Below are positions 1 to 8,493 of a DNA stretch of 15,477 nt, in pieces. Position 1 is the first letter of the stretch, and each line of letters begins with the position of its first letter. The DNA is from JBJXGC01 sp046154545 (lineage in GTDB: Bacteria; Chloroflexota; Dehalococcoidia; Tepidiformales; Tepidiformaceae), in assembly GCA_046154545.1 (NCBI GenBank), contig JBJXGC010000203.1, forward strand, positions 1-15,477, read 5' to 3'. The notes under the pieces are model-generated. The model was given only the letters and a program-made list of their open reading frames with translations. It was not told where the DNA came from and did not search any database. The translations under genes and the position numbers were made by a program.

Positions 1-956
1 CGGAAGGAGATGCCGAAGCTCCAGAGGAAGATGAGGCCGAGGATGGTGGTCGGCACGAGGATGAAGGCGTGTGACACGATCGAGTAGGCGCCGGCGGTTG
101 CCCCTCCGACCCCGGCCCCCACGAGGACGAGCCGGACAGCCCATTCGAAGGGGCCGGTGCCCCCGAAGAAGGTGGGGACGATGATCGCCAGGTTGGCGGC
201 TGAAAGCAGGAGGCAGTAGTGTCCGAAGCCGACGCCGAGGTCGAAGCCCTGGCCGATAACCGCGTAGGCCGAGGCTTCGATCATCCAGGCCGCGGCGCTG
301 AAAAAGACAACGAGTAAGAGCGAGCGCGGGTCGTGGACGGAGCGGAGGCTGCCAACGAGGGCGTCGGCCAGCTCTTCGGCGCGGTGCTCGAAGCGGTCGG
401 GAAGGACGCGGAGGAGGCGATGGATGACGCGTTTGGCACGGGTCTCGTTGAGTGTCAGCCAGTAGAAACCGAGCAGGGCGCCGATGAAGAGGATGGTGCT
501 GGCGATGGCGATGGCCTTGAGGCGGCTGTCTTCGAAGCCGACGAAGTAGCCGGAGACGAGCAGCATGACGACGAGCACACAGCCATCGAAGAGCCGTTCG
601 ACGGCGATGGTGCCGAGGGTGCCCATCGTCGAGACCTTCTCCCGGTCGCCGAGGACATAGGCGCGGACGAACTCACCGGCGCGGGCGGGCAGGAGGTTAT
701 TGGCCATGTAGCCGATGACCGCGTACGGGAAGAGGCGAGCCGGGCGGATGGGCGCGACCGGCCGCATGAGGATGGACCAGCGCACGCAGCGCGCCGAAAT
801 CGCGAGGAAGAGCACGGCCAGGGCGGGGACGAGATACCAGTAGTTCGCCGCTTCGAGGGCGCTGGCCAGTTCACGCGGGTGGGTGGCGCGGAGAAAGAGG
901 CCGATCAACACGACGCTGATGGCGAACCCGACCCAGAAGCGGTACGAACGAAGCAA
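1..956 (-). CDS. UPF0104 / LPG-synthase-TM-like integral membrane protein (flippase-like), partial at the 3' end
   Basis: Polytopic membrane protein of the UPF0104 / TIGR00374 family, the domain also found as the membrane part of lysylphosphatidylglycerol synthase MprF and of archaeal AglD. These proteins are linked to lipid or lipid-linked sugar translocation, but the substrate here is unknown. Reading from the TTG at 956, 318 residues are visible before the window edge, close to the usual full length of about 320-350. Conserved family features are seen: NNLLPARAGEFVRAY (residues 86-100), VERLFDG (119-125) and FFGGTGPFEW (263-272). Hydrophobic segments lie at about 9-22, 41-56, 125-140, 148-168, 213-235, 247-262, 274-290 and 295-312. 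No ATG or GTG lies near the 5' end in this frame. TTG is chosen because GGAGAG sits 9 nt upstream and the next residues lead directly into the first membrane helix. It starts 20 nt after the Agl23-like gene and is probably cotranscribed with it. The family call is firm; the flippase function is inferred. Confidence 0.88.
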   Translation of the reverse strand, partial: MLRSYRFWVGFAISVVLIGLFLRATHPRELASALEAANYWYLVPALAVLFLAISARCVRWSILMRPVAPIRPARLFPYAVIGYMANNLLPARAGEFVRAYVLGDREKVSTMGTLGTIAVERLFDGCVLVVMLLVSGYFVGFEDSRLKAIAIASTILFIGALLGFYWLTLNETRAKRVIHRLLRVLPDRFEHRAEELADALVGSLRSVHDPRSLLLVVFFSAAAWMIEASAYAVIGQGFDLGVGFGHYCLLLSAANLAIIVPTFFGGTGPFEWAVRLVLVGAGVGGATAGAYSIVSHAFILVPTTILGLIFLWSFGISF

Positions 957-965
957 GACGATCGA

Positions 966-971
966 CTCTCC
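966..971 (-). promoter_or_regulatory. Ribosome binding site supporting a TTG start
   Basis: GGAGAG on the minus strand ends 9 nt before the TTG codon at 956-954. It lies in the short gap after the stop codon of the upstream gene. It is the main reason for choosing the TTG start of the flippase-like gene. Confidence 0.6.
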
Positions 972-976
972 GGCCC

Positions 977-3900
977 TTACGGTAGGGCGAACTGGCGGAC
1001 CCTGCTGCGGCCCGCCTCGACGACCCACACCTTACCATCGCTGGTTTCCGCGATCCCATAGGGGCGGTCGAGGGGCTCGCCGCCGCCGGTGATGGTGGCA
1101 TCGAGCGCGCCCGAGCGGTCGTAGATACGGACTTCGTTCGCGGCCGGGAGGCTGAGGGCGACGCGGCCGTCTCGCAAGGCCCGAAGGTATGGTTTGTCGA
1201 TGACGAGCTTGCCTCCCCAGCCGTCAACGGGGAAGGCACTCTTGAAGTCGCCGGAGCTATCGAGGAGGACGACGCGGCCGTTGTACATGTCCGCCACGAA
1301 GATGGTGCCGTCATCCGCCCTCGCGAGGCCGATGGGCTCGTCGAACTGGCCGGGCCCGCTGCCCTGGCTCCCGAACTCGCGCACGAACTCGCCCGCCGGG
1401 GTATAGACGACGATCCGGTCGTGGCCGGTGTCGGTGACCCAGAGGTTGCCGGCGTTGTCGAAGATGAGGTCGCGTGGCCCGAAGAGGTCCAGCGGCCCCA
1501 CTGGCCTGGTGGAGTCTGGTGGGTTGCCGAAGGTGGCGAGTGGCTTGAGGTCGCGGTCGAACAGCCGTACGCGCCAGCCGAACGTATCGGCGACGGCGAT
1601 GGTGCCGTCGGGGGCGACGGCCAGCCCCCAGGGCTCCGACTGCTCCGCGGAAGCGGACGGGTTCAGACGGATGGGCACGCTGGCAAGAAAGTTGCCATCG
1701 CGGTCGTACTTCTGAAGCCGGCGGAATTTCGCATCGACCACGTAAAGGTTGCCGGCGGCGTCGGTCTCGATGTCGGCCGGGCTCGAGAGGCTTCCGGGGA
1801 AGGTCCCGGCGCCACCGAAGACGGGCCGTCCCTCGCTGTCGTTCCGGACGGGGGCCACCTGGGGCGCGCCGGTGGGGCTCAGATGGCCGGTCTTGATGTC
1901 GAAGGTGGCGGGGAAGTAGGCGACGGCATCGACCGACCCGCAGGACTTGCAGGCGGCCCCGGGGAGTGCGTTCGGGTTGAGGGTGGTGATGTCATCGGGG
2001 TCATGGTCGCGCCAGAATTTGTACCAGGTTGCCGGCCAGCCACCGTGGACGACGCCGTCGAGGAGGGTCTTCCAGGTGGCGAATCGGAAGGGCCCACAGT
2101 TGCCCGAATCAGCGGAGCACTCCTCCCCCTTCGTCACTTGCACCGCCGATTTGTAGGCTTCGTTGAACCACCAGCGATGCGGGTAGGGCCGCGGGGCGGC
2201 GTAGTAGCCGTCGTTCTGCTGGGCGAGGGCATCTTCGACCCGCTCTTTGTTGGCTTTGTTGACGAGGAGCACCTGGTAGGGCTGCTCTTCGCCCTGGCAG
2301 GTGCTCGTCCCCAGGTCGGCTTTGCCGAGGTCGGTGTGGGAGACGCACTTGAAGTCGCGGAGGTACCAGGCCCAGGGCCAGGCGAACGAGTCACTGCCGT
2401 CGACCGCGATGGGGAGGTAGTAGCCCTTCCCGGTCGCCTCGGCGAGGCGGTTGATATCGGCCATGATGAGGGGGATGTCGGGCGAACTCTGGGTGTAGAT
2501 GAGGAGGTCCTTGGGCACGTCACCGCGGGTGAAGGAGGCCTGGACCATCGTGCGCAGGGAGAAGAAGGCGAACCCGGCGACGACGGCGGTCACCAGGGCG
2601 AGGCCGGCGACTTCCCGGCCGCGGGACCGGACGGTGTAGGCGGCGACGCCGGCGAGGGCGGCGGCCAACACGACTTTCAGGGCGTTCAACGCGCCGCCGC
2701 CGGGCAGGAGGACGATGAGCATCACGGCGACAGCGGACGCGGCGGCGACGGCGCCCAGCGTTGTAGCGACCGTCCGTCCCCCGGGACGCGGGTTCCAGGC
2801 GCCCCAGGCCCGGTTCACGGTCCAGGCGGCAAGGATGGCCGATGGTACGGCGAGGTGGGTGTTCAGCCAGGGCATCTTCTCCGACCCGTAGGAGAGGGCG
2901 AGCCATTGGCCCGCGAGCCAGAAGACGAGAAAACGCGAGAAGGCGTTGCCTCGCACCACCGACCACCAGAGGCCGCCCAGGCAGATGGCCAGAGTGAGGA
3001 ATTCGTAGGCGGGCATGACCATGAAGTAGTAGTACCAGGGCTGGTCGCCGCGATAGACGTGCTGCTGGGTCCGCCAGTAATCGAGCGAGCCCCAGGGGCC
3101 GCTGACGAGGCCGTCCCAGTTCGTCCAGAACGAGGTCATGAGGGTCAGGTAGATGATGGCGCCGCCGAAAAAGCAGAGCGCCCAGAGCTTCGGCTTCCAC
3201 TGGAGGCCGACGTAGGCGGCCGCGCTGACGGTCACGGCGAAGAGGCCGGCGAGGGCGAGGCGATCGGTCGATGTGGCTCCGGTGTTGAGGTGGAACTCCC
3301 AGTTGAGGCGGCTGGTGAATTTGCCGGCGGTGAGGGGGATGTCCGTTTCCAGCACGCCGAACCGTTCGAGCGGGATGCGGGCCATGGGCGTCAGGAGGGG
3401 GAGGGTCATCGTCCCGAGGAGGATGAGCACGTCAGCCGAACGGGGAAGGCGCTCTTCGAGGTCGAGCGAGCGGCGTAAGCCTGCGAGGAGCGGCCAGAGC
3501 GCGACCACGGGGACGACCCAGACGGCGTACCCGCCGGTGAGGACCACATGCCGCAGCCGCGACTCGAGGCCGCGAGCGCGGAGGGTCTGGCCGGCGAGAT
3601 CGGCGGCAACGTGGAGGTCGAGGAAGATGAGGAAGACGGCGACCGTCAGGAAGGTGCCCTCTTTGGTGGTCATCGCCCCGGTGAAGGCGGCGGCGAAGAC
3701 GATCAGCCAGCGCTCGCGGTCGCCCGCGAAGTAGCGCCACATCGCTGCGACCATGAGCAGCACGAAGGCGGCCATGTAGATGTCTTCGCGGAGGAAGCGG
3801 CTGTAGTAGACGACGGTCGGGGAAAAGGCGAGGAAGGCGACCGCGGCAATGGTGCCGACCGGGCCGAGCCAGCGCCGGAGGAGGAGTGGGAGGGCGACGA

Positions 3901-4237
3901 TGGCGCTGCCGAAGATGGCGGCGGAGACGCGGGAGGTGTAGTCGTTGGCGCCGAAGATGAAGAACACCGCGCCCTGGACGTGATAGTAGAACGGGCCGTG
4001 GAAGATGGGGCTGTGGCGATAGTTGCCGCGGAGCAGGTCCCACGACCACTGGGCGTGGATGCTCTCATCGTGGTGCAGCGCCCGGGAGCCGAGGTCCCAG
4101 AAACGCAGGGCGACAGCCAGGGCGAAGATGACGGCGTAGAGGGCGACTTCCCAGGTGATGGGGACGCGGATCGCGAGCAGCCGCTCGAAGGGCTTCGTGG
4201 GGAGGGCGTGCCTGAGGCTGGCCGGTTGCACGGTCAT
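977..4237 (-). CDS. Agl23-like GT-C membrane protein (TIGR03663 family) with C-terminal NHL beta-propeller
   Basis: 1086-residue protein. Residues 1 to about 565 form a multi-spanning membrane domain resembling dolichyl-phosphate-mannose protein mannosyltransferases (GT-C fold). The family's invariant features are present: a DE dipeptide (D57-E58, in ALHHDESIHAQ), HGP (80-82), R45, R103, and RFLRED (147-152). The membrane part also carries WYYYF (401-405) and SEKMPWL (452-458). After the last membrane helix (about 545-562) comes a predicted extracytoplasmic region with an AWPWAWYLRD segment (619-628) and six cysteines (631, 647, 707, 714, 763, 766). From about 817 to 1086 there are at least five NHL-type repeats of the form P-x-G/D-hydrophobic-x6-GxhhVxD, forming a probable beta-propeller. 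The ATG overlaps the preceding stop as ATGA, with GAGG 8 nt upstream (4246-4249). Members of this family usually sit near a TIGR03662 gene, as here. It probably transfers or handles sugar from a lipid-linked donor outside the membrane; donor and acceptor are unknown. The family assignment is strong and the reaction is inferred. Confidence 0.88.
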   Translation of the reverse strand: MTVQPASLRHALPTKPFERLLAIRVPITWEVALYAVIFALAVALRFWDLGSRALHHDESIHAQWSWDLLRGNYRHSPIFHGPFYYHVQGAVFFIFGANDYTSRVSAAIFGSAIVALPLLLRRWLGPVGTIAAVAFLAFSPTVVYYSRFLREDIYMAAFVLLMVAAMWRYFAGDRERWLIVFAAAFTGAMTTKEGTFLTVAVFLIFLDLHVAADLAGQTLRARGLESRLRHVVLTGGYAVWVVPVVALWPLLAGLRRSLDLEERLPRSADVLILLGTMTLPLLTPMARIPLERFGVLETDIPLTAGKFTSRLNWEFHLNTGATSTDRLALAGLFAVTVSAAAYVGLQWKPKLWALCFFGGAIIYLTLMTSFWTNWDGLVSGPWGSLDYWRTQQHVYRGDQPWYYYFMVMPAYEFLTLAICLGGLWWSVVRGNAFSRFLVFWLAGQWLALSYGSEKMPWLNTHLAVPSAILAAWTVNRAWGAWNPRPGGRTVATTLGAVAAASAVAVMLIVLLPGGGALNALKVVLAAALAGVAAYTVRSRGREVAGLALVTAVVAGFAFFSLRTMVQASFTRGDVPKDLLIYTQSSPDIPLIMADINRLAEATGKGYYLPIAVDGSDSFAWPWAWYLRDFKCVSHTDLGKADLGTSTCQGEEQPYQVLLVNKANKERVEDALAQQNDGYYAAPRPYPHRWWFNEAYKSAVQVTKGEECSADSGNCGPFRFATWKTLLDGVVHGGWPATWYKFWRDHDPDDITTLNPNALPGAACKSCGSVDAVAYFPATFDIKTGHLSPTGAPQVAPVRNDSEGRPVFGGAGTFPGSLSSPADIETDAAGNLYVVDAKFRRLQKYDRDGNFLASVPIRLNPSASAEQSEPWGLAVAPDGTIAVADTFGWRVRLFDRDLKPLATFGNPPDSTRPVGPLDLFGPRDLIFDNAGNLWVTDTGHDRIVVYTPAGEFVREFGSQGSGPGQFDEPIGLARADDGTIFVADMYNGRVVLLDSSGDFKSAFPVDGWGGKLVIDKPYLRALRDGRVALSLPAANEVRIYDRSGALDATITGGGEPLDRPYGIAETSDGKVWVVEAGRSRVRQFALP

Positions 4238-5964
4238 GGGGTCGTCCTCGTATACACCGCTATGCCGGCGGGCGTGACCGTTAGCCTATTCCGGTCGATG
4301 TACCAGTGAAGATAGCGAAGCAGGCCGCCAGTTGGGGGAAAGACGCGGCGGGTGAGCGCCCAGTCTCCCAGAAACCGGGTAGCGTCGGCCGGGAAGGCAA
4401 CGTCGGCCGGCCAGATCACGACGCGGGCCGTCTCCGGGATGCGCGAGGCGATGAGGATGTCCCCGGAGTTGCGAAAGGGCCAGGCGAACTCGCCCTCCAG
4501 GGAGGGGTGGATGGCGATGGCGCCAGGGCCGCCCGCGGCCGCGAGGGCGGCGTCGCGCAGTTCGCCCGCCTGTCCGGGCGAGTAGGGTGAGACGAGCGGC
4601 TCCCCGCCGGGGCCAAGTGCGACGTTGAAGGCCCCCGCCGCGAAGAGCGGAAGGCCGACCGCGAGGGCGGCGGCGGACAGGGTGGCGGTCTCCCTGGCGG
4701 CCCAGGCGAGGTAGACCAGGCAGGCCAGAGCGACCAGGCCCGCGACGGCCGCGATGAATTGGTCCCGGTCCCCGCCGACCTGCTCAACGGCGGCCCACTT
4801 GACCAGGTAGTAGAGGCCGATCGAGGCACCGAGCGCGGCGGCGGGCAGAAGGACGCGGGCCAGCCGCCAGGAGGCGGCGGCCATGGCGGAACAGGCGCGG
4901 ACGGTAGCCGGGCCAAGCAGCAGACAGAGGGGCATCGTGAGCGCAGTGAGGGCGACGGTGGAGTGGGCGCTGATTGCAACGATGAGCCAGGCGGCGGCGA
5001 AAAGCGCCCAGGCCAGCAGGACCGGCGGCGTTTCGAAGCGGGGGGTGGGAGCGGGCTCGCCGTCGAGATCGCTCTCGCCCGGAGCAGGAGGGGAGGGAGC
5101 GGCCATCAGCGAGCGGACGGCGGGTGCGAGGGCGGCCAGCCAGGCGGCGGCGCCGAGGACCACGAGTGGCAGGACATAGAGGAGAAGGGCGTCGCCGTTC
5201 GTGAGGGTCAGCCACTTGCCGCCGAAGCTCTCGCTGAGCAGGTCGAAGGGCGGTACGACGAGGCCGTGCCAGCCGAGCCCGAACCGGGATGAGGCGCCGG
5301 CCACGCCGAGGGCGGCCCCACCAGCGAAGAGGATGGCGGGAGCGGAAGCCCAGGCTACGGCTGCCTGGCTGTCCAGGGCGATGCGCCCAGGAGCGGCGAA
5401 GCGGCCCCGGGGAAGGGTCACGACGTAGGCCGCAACCAGGGGCAGGAGCAGCGGGCCCCCGGTCGCGACGACAAAGCCGACCGCTGCCCAGGCCCAGCGG
5501 AGGGAGGCCGCACGGAGGAGGAGGACGAGCAGCCAGAGGGCGGCGGCGTAGTCGAAGGCGAGGGCTGAGGCTGTCGTGCCGAGAAGGATGGCCGGGGCAT
5601 CGAGGGCAAGGAAGAGCAGGGCAAGGAGGGCGCCGGCATCGCCGAGACGGGGCCGGAGGTACCAGAGCGCGAGGGGCGTGGTGGCGGTAGCCATGAGCGC
5701 CAGCAGCCGGGAGGCGTTCTCGGAGCTGGACCCAAAGAGGAGGACGGCGGAGAGCGACTGGAAGAGCGTTGGCACGAAACGGGCATCATCGACGCCGAGG
5801 CGGGCCTGCCAGGCGCCGGTGAGGTGGACGAGTTCCGCCCCGCTGACGGGCAGGTTCGCGGCGGCGGCGGCGCGGAGGCCGATGAAGAGCGCCGCGGCCG
5901 CCACCCAGGCGATGGCGCCGAGCGAGATCTCGCGGGTCCGTGGCGCGGTGGCTTCCGGGGTCAT
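4234..5964 (-). CDS. GT-C-like polytopic membrane protein, apparently degenerate relative of the Agl23 family
   Basis: Not confidently assignable to a named family. The 576-residue protein has about ten or more hydrophobic segments (from about 16-30 to about 430-450), broken by a Pro/Glu/Asp-rich loop near 288-312. It ends in a soluble tail at about 465-576. Its N-terminus aligns with the Agl23-like neighbour. R31 to A43-E44 has the same spacing as R45 to D57-E58, and ENASRLLAL (82-90) matches the DYTSR region. However, DE has become AE and HGP is absent. The tail has a FAWPF segment (493-497), recalling FAWPWAW in the neighbour. The reading frame stays open far upstream (to 6882), but that part lies over the YYY gene. 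ATG at 5964 is chosen because it overlaps the upstream stop as ATGA and leads straight into a membrane helix. The Shine-Dalgarno site is weak, so translational coupling is likely. It also ends with a 4-nt overlap into the Agl23-like gene. It may be a non-catalytic partner of that protein (inference). Confidence 0.8.
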   Translation of the reverse strand: MTPEATAPRTREISLGAIAWVAAAALFIGLRAAAAANLPVSGAELVHLTGAWQARLGVDDARFVPTLFQSLSAVLLFGSSSENASRLLALMATATTPLALWYLRPRLGDAGALLALLFLALDAPAILLGTTASALAFDYAAALWLLVLLLRAASLRWAWAAVGFVVATGGPLLLPLVAAYVVTLPRGRFAAPGRIALDSQAAVAWASAPAILFAGGAALGVAGASSRFGLGWHGLVVPPFDLLSESFGGKWLTLTNGDALLLYVLPLVVLGAAAWLAALAPAVRSLMAAPSPPAPGESDLDGEPAPTPRFETPPVLLAWALFAAAWLIVAISAHSTVALTALTMPLCLLLGPATVRACSAMAAASWRLARVLLPAAALGASIGLYYLVKWAAVEQVGGDRDQFIAAVAGLVALACLVYLAWAARETATLSAAALAVGLPLFAAGAFNVALGPGGEPLVSPYSPGQAGELRDAALAAAGGPGAIAIHPSLEGEFAWPFRNSGDILIASRIPETARVVIWPADVAFPADATRFLGDWALTRRVFPPTGGLLRYLHWYIDRNRLTVTPAGIAVYTRTTP

Positions 5965-8465
5965 GACGTCGGCCGCAGGGTGAATTGGGGGACGCGGTAG
6001 ACCCGGAGCGGGCCGGAGGTGAAGACAACATCGAGGAAGTCCGCGAAGGGCGCGAGGGCGTCGGCCGGATAGCTGCGCAGTTCGATGCTGCCGACAACGA
6101 CATAGGTGGCGCCGAAAGAACGCATGGTCGCGAGCGCTTCGGCCGGGTCGCGGGTGAGGTAGACCTGGCGGTCGATGGCGTCCTGGCGGCGGCCGAACTC
6201 GAGCTTGTTGGCCTCCGTATCGCCTCGCCACTGGACTTCGTGGCCGGGCCAGCCGATGGGCGTGCGGCGGCCCGTACGGGAGGCGATCCGGCTGGCGTCT
6301 GTGTAATCGACCCCGAGGCTGCGGATGGCGAGCTGGCCGTCCGGGTTGCGCACCCAGCCGCGGCCGGAGGCTTCGATGATCACCGCGCCGGGGTCCGTAT
6401 TGTCCTGGAGCCAGCGGGTGAGGGCGTACTCGTCCGGGTCGTTGCGGGCGAGGCCGGCGAGGCCATCGAGCGAAGTGGTGATGCTCGCGTTCCTCTCCGT
6501 GCCGAAGGCGGCAGTGCGGTTCGGGATGGCGAGAAGGGGCGTGGCCAGGCCGGCGAGGGCGATGGCCGCGACCGGGACCGCACACCAGCCGGCCAGGCGC
6601 CGGCGGGAGACCGCCTCGCGGAAGGCGAGGACGAGGGCCACGGCGCCGCCCGTCGCGAGCAGGATCCAGGCCTGGTAGCCGAGCTTGAAGACGGTATTGA
6701 GGCGGGGCACGTTCCCCCGGAAGACATCGCCGATGAAGAAGAGTTCGGCGCCAAGGAGGAGCAAGGCGCCGGTCGCGGCGAACCCGGCCGCGGGCGCCGT
6801 CCCAGGCCGCGTGCGGACGAGGTGGACGAAAGCGGTCACGAGCAGCCAGGTGGCGGCGGCGTAGAGGCCGAGGGTGAGCCACCCGGAGCTGTGGCGGGCG
6901 CGGACGGCGTCTGGCAGGTCGCCCGTGGCGGTGGTGAAGGCGAGCCAGGCGACGAGCGGAAGGAGCGGCACCCAGGCCGTGTTCACCGCGAGCGCACCAA
7001 CCTCGCGCGCCGGGCGGCCGCGGAAGGCGTAGACGGCGGCCATGACGGCGGCGAGCAGGAGCGCACCGAACTGGAGGAAGGCGTGGGCGGGGCGGGTGCC
7101 GGCGCCGGTGTAGGCGTGGATGCCGTCAGCCTGGGAGGAGAAGTCGAGGTACCAGGGCAGGTAGGCCAGGATCGCGAGGGCGAAGATGGGCGCGAGGTAG
7201 CCGGCCCCCTGCACGATGGCGGCGATGCCGGGACTCGCCATGGCCGCGCTCCACGGGCGCCCTGCCGGGGCGGGCTGGGGGACGGCGGGGCCCGCGCGGC
7301 GGAGGTTGAGGGCGATAACGGCCGCAGCGAAGACGGTCGAGAAGGTGAGGATGTCCCAGGCGTTGGTGAAGGCGAGGGCACCGAAGATGAGCGCCAGGGC
7401 GATGCCCGCGGCCGGCCGCCGGAGGTGTTCGCGCCAGGTCAACAGGCGGCGGCCACGGTAAATGGAGGCGGCGAAGGCGAGGGCCAGGACGACCAACGGG
7501 ATGGACATGACGTGGGGGTGGAGGTCGCCGAGGAGGAAGCTGAAGAAGGGGGTCTCGGTGATAGTGTCGGGGATGAGCCGGGTGTCGCTGAACCACCAGA
7601 AGAACTGGGTCGGGTACCACTCGGTGGTGCGGGGGCTGACGGGGCCGTCGTAGCACTTCTGCTCCACGGTCTCGGTCTGCCCGGCCGGACAGGGGAGGAG
7701 CCAGTCCACGCCGAAGGCGGAGTAGACCGGTTCGCTATACCGCTCGTGGGCGGCGAAGTACTCGAAGACACCGGCGAGGGAGCCGACAAAGAGGAGCAGC
7801 CCGACGGCCGTTCCGGCGGCGGCGAGGGCCCAGCGGCGGCCGCGCGCGCCGACCGTCCAGCGGACGAGGGCGAAGGCGAGGGAGGCGATGGCGGTGCCGG
7901 CGGCGCCGAAGGTGTAGGCGAGGCCGAGGTTGTAGCCCTCCGACGGCTGGACGCCGGAGAGGGCGGTGAGGACCCCCACCTGGAGGTAGCCGAAGTAGTA
8001 GTAGCTGGCGCGCTCGCCGGCCAGCCAGGGGTCGTGAGGCGGGTAGTCGGGCGAGACCAGCATGGCGTTGAGGTACATAAAGTCCATCGGCTGTTCGGTA
8101 CCCGTGATGTCCGGGGTGTAGGAACGGAAGGCGGCGAAGGCGAAGAAGAGGACGGTGAAGAGCCCGGCTGACGCCCCCAGGGCCGGCGCTACCCGGCGCA
8201 GGGTCGAAAGGAAGCGGCGGTCGCGGCGCGCGACGACAACGGCCAGGAGGGCGAACAGCCCCACAGCCACGACGTGGCCGCCGCGGCCAGGTGGCAGGAC
8301 GCTGAGGATGCGGAGGATGAAGTAGCCGTAGGCGGCCAGCGTCAGGCCGAGGGGAAAGGCGAGCCCGGCGCCGGCGTCGGGGAAGCGGCGGAAAAAGGCG
8401 AAAGCGAGCGGCAGGGCGAGCAGCGCGAGCAGCATCGCGCTCGCCCAGAAGGCGAGCGAGCTCAC
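5961..8465 (-). CDS. DUF2298 / Chlor_Arch_YYY integral membrane protein (TIGR03662)
   Basis: 834-residue, strongly hydrophobic protein of the DUF2298 (PF10060) / TIGR03662 family, within the family's usual length of 700-900. The naming motif YYYxG is seen as SYYYFGY (154-160), after the conserved SYTPDITGTEQPMDFMYLN segment (115-133) and the PPHDPWLAG stretch (142-150). Other family-like blocks are TITETPFFSFLLGDLHPHVM (301-320), NAWDILTF (368-375), PRLNTVFKLGYQAWIL (587-602), and the C-terminal tail with GWPGHEVQWRG (738-748) and YVVVGSIE (788-795). The last part, from about 650, is soluble and probably extracytoplasmic. Two cysteines (259, 271) lie in the loop before the TEWYPTQFFWWF segment. 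The start is a GTG 28 nt after the ftsY stop, with a G-rich but imperfect ribosome site. Biochemical function is unknown in the family. Regular co-occurrence with TIGR03663 proteins suggests joint action in glycan or glycolipid handling. Confidence 0.92.
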   Translation of the reverse strand: MSSLAFWASAMLLALLALPLAFAFFRRFPDAGAGLAFPLGLTLAAYGYFILRILSVLPPGRGGHVVAVGLFALLAVVVARRDRRFLSTLRRVAPALGASAGLFTVLFFAFAAFRSYTPDITGTEQPMDFMYLNAMLVSPDYPPHDPWLAGERASYYYFGYLQVGVLTALSGVQPSEGYNLGLAYTFGAAGTAIASLAFALVRWTVGARGRRWALAAAGTAVGLLLFVGSLAGVFEYFAAHERYSEPVYSAFGVDWLLPCPAGQTETVEQKCYDGPVSPRTTEWYPTQFFWWFSDTRLIPDTITETPFFSFLLGDLHPHVMSIPLVVLALAFAASIYRGRRLLTWREHLRRPAAGIALALIFGALAFTNAWDILTFSTVFAAAVIALNLRRAGPAVPQPAPAGRPWSAAMASPGIAAIVQGAGYLAPIFALAILAYLPWYLDFSSQADGIHAYTGAGTRPAHAFLQFGALLLAAVMAAVYAFRGRPAREVGALAVNTAWVPLLPLVAWLAFTTATGDLPDAVRARHSSGWLTLGLYAAATWLLVTAFVHLVRTRPGTAPAAGFAATGALLLLGAELFFIGDVFRGNVPRLNTVFKLGYQAWILLATGGAVALVLAFREAVSRRRLAGWCAVPVAAIALAGLATPLLAIPNRTAAFGTERNASITTSLDGLAGLARNDPDEYALTRWLQDNTDPGAVIIEASGRGWVRNPDGQLAIRSLGVDYTDASRIASRTGRRTPIGWPGHEVQWRGDTEANKLEFGRRQDAIDRQVYLTRDPAEALATMRSFGATYVVVGSIELRSYPADALAPFADFLDVVFTSGPLRVYRVPQFTLRPTS

Positions 8466-8493
8466 GAGCGCCCCCGGCTGGGTGGGGCCAGCA

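Noticed and set aside
1922..1960. CKSC motif as a c-type haem-binding site
   Set aside because: A CxxCH motif is needed, and the residue after the second Cys is Gly.
1421..3478. 685-codon open frame on the plus strand opposite the Agl23-like gene
   Set aside because: Same composition artefact. The minus-strand frame has family motifs and NHL repeats.
5965..6882. Long N-terminal extension of the GT-C-like protein
   Set aside because: The extension is Arg/Pro-rich and lies out of frame over the C-terminal coding part of the YYY gene. ATG 5964 with an ATGA overlap is a much better start.
5985..8171. 728-codon open frame on the plus strand opposite the YYY gene
   Set aside because: Gly/Glu/Asp/Arg-rich product with no domain features. 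It is a shadow of a conserved membrane protein on the other strand.
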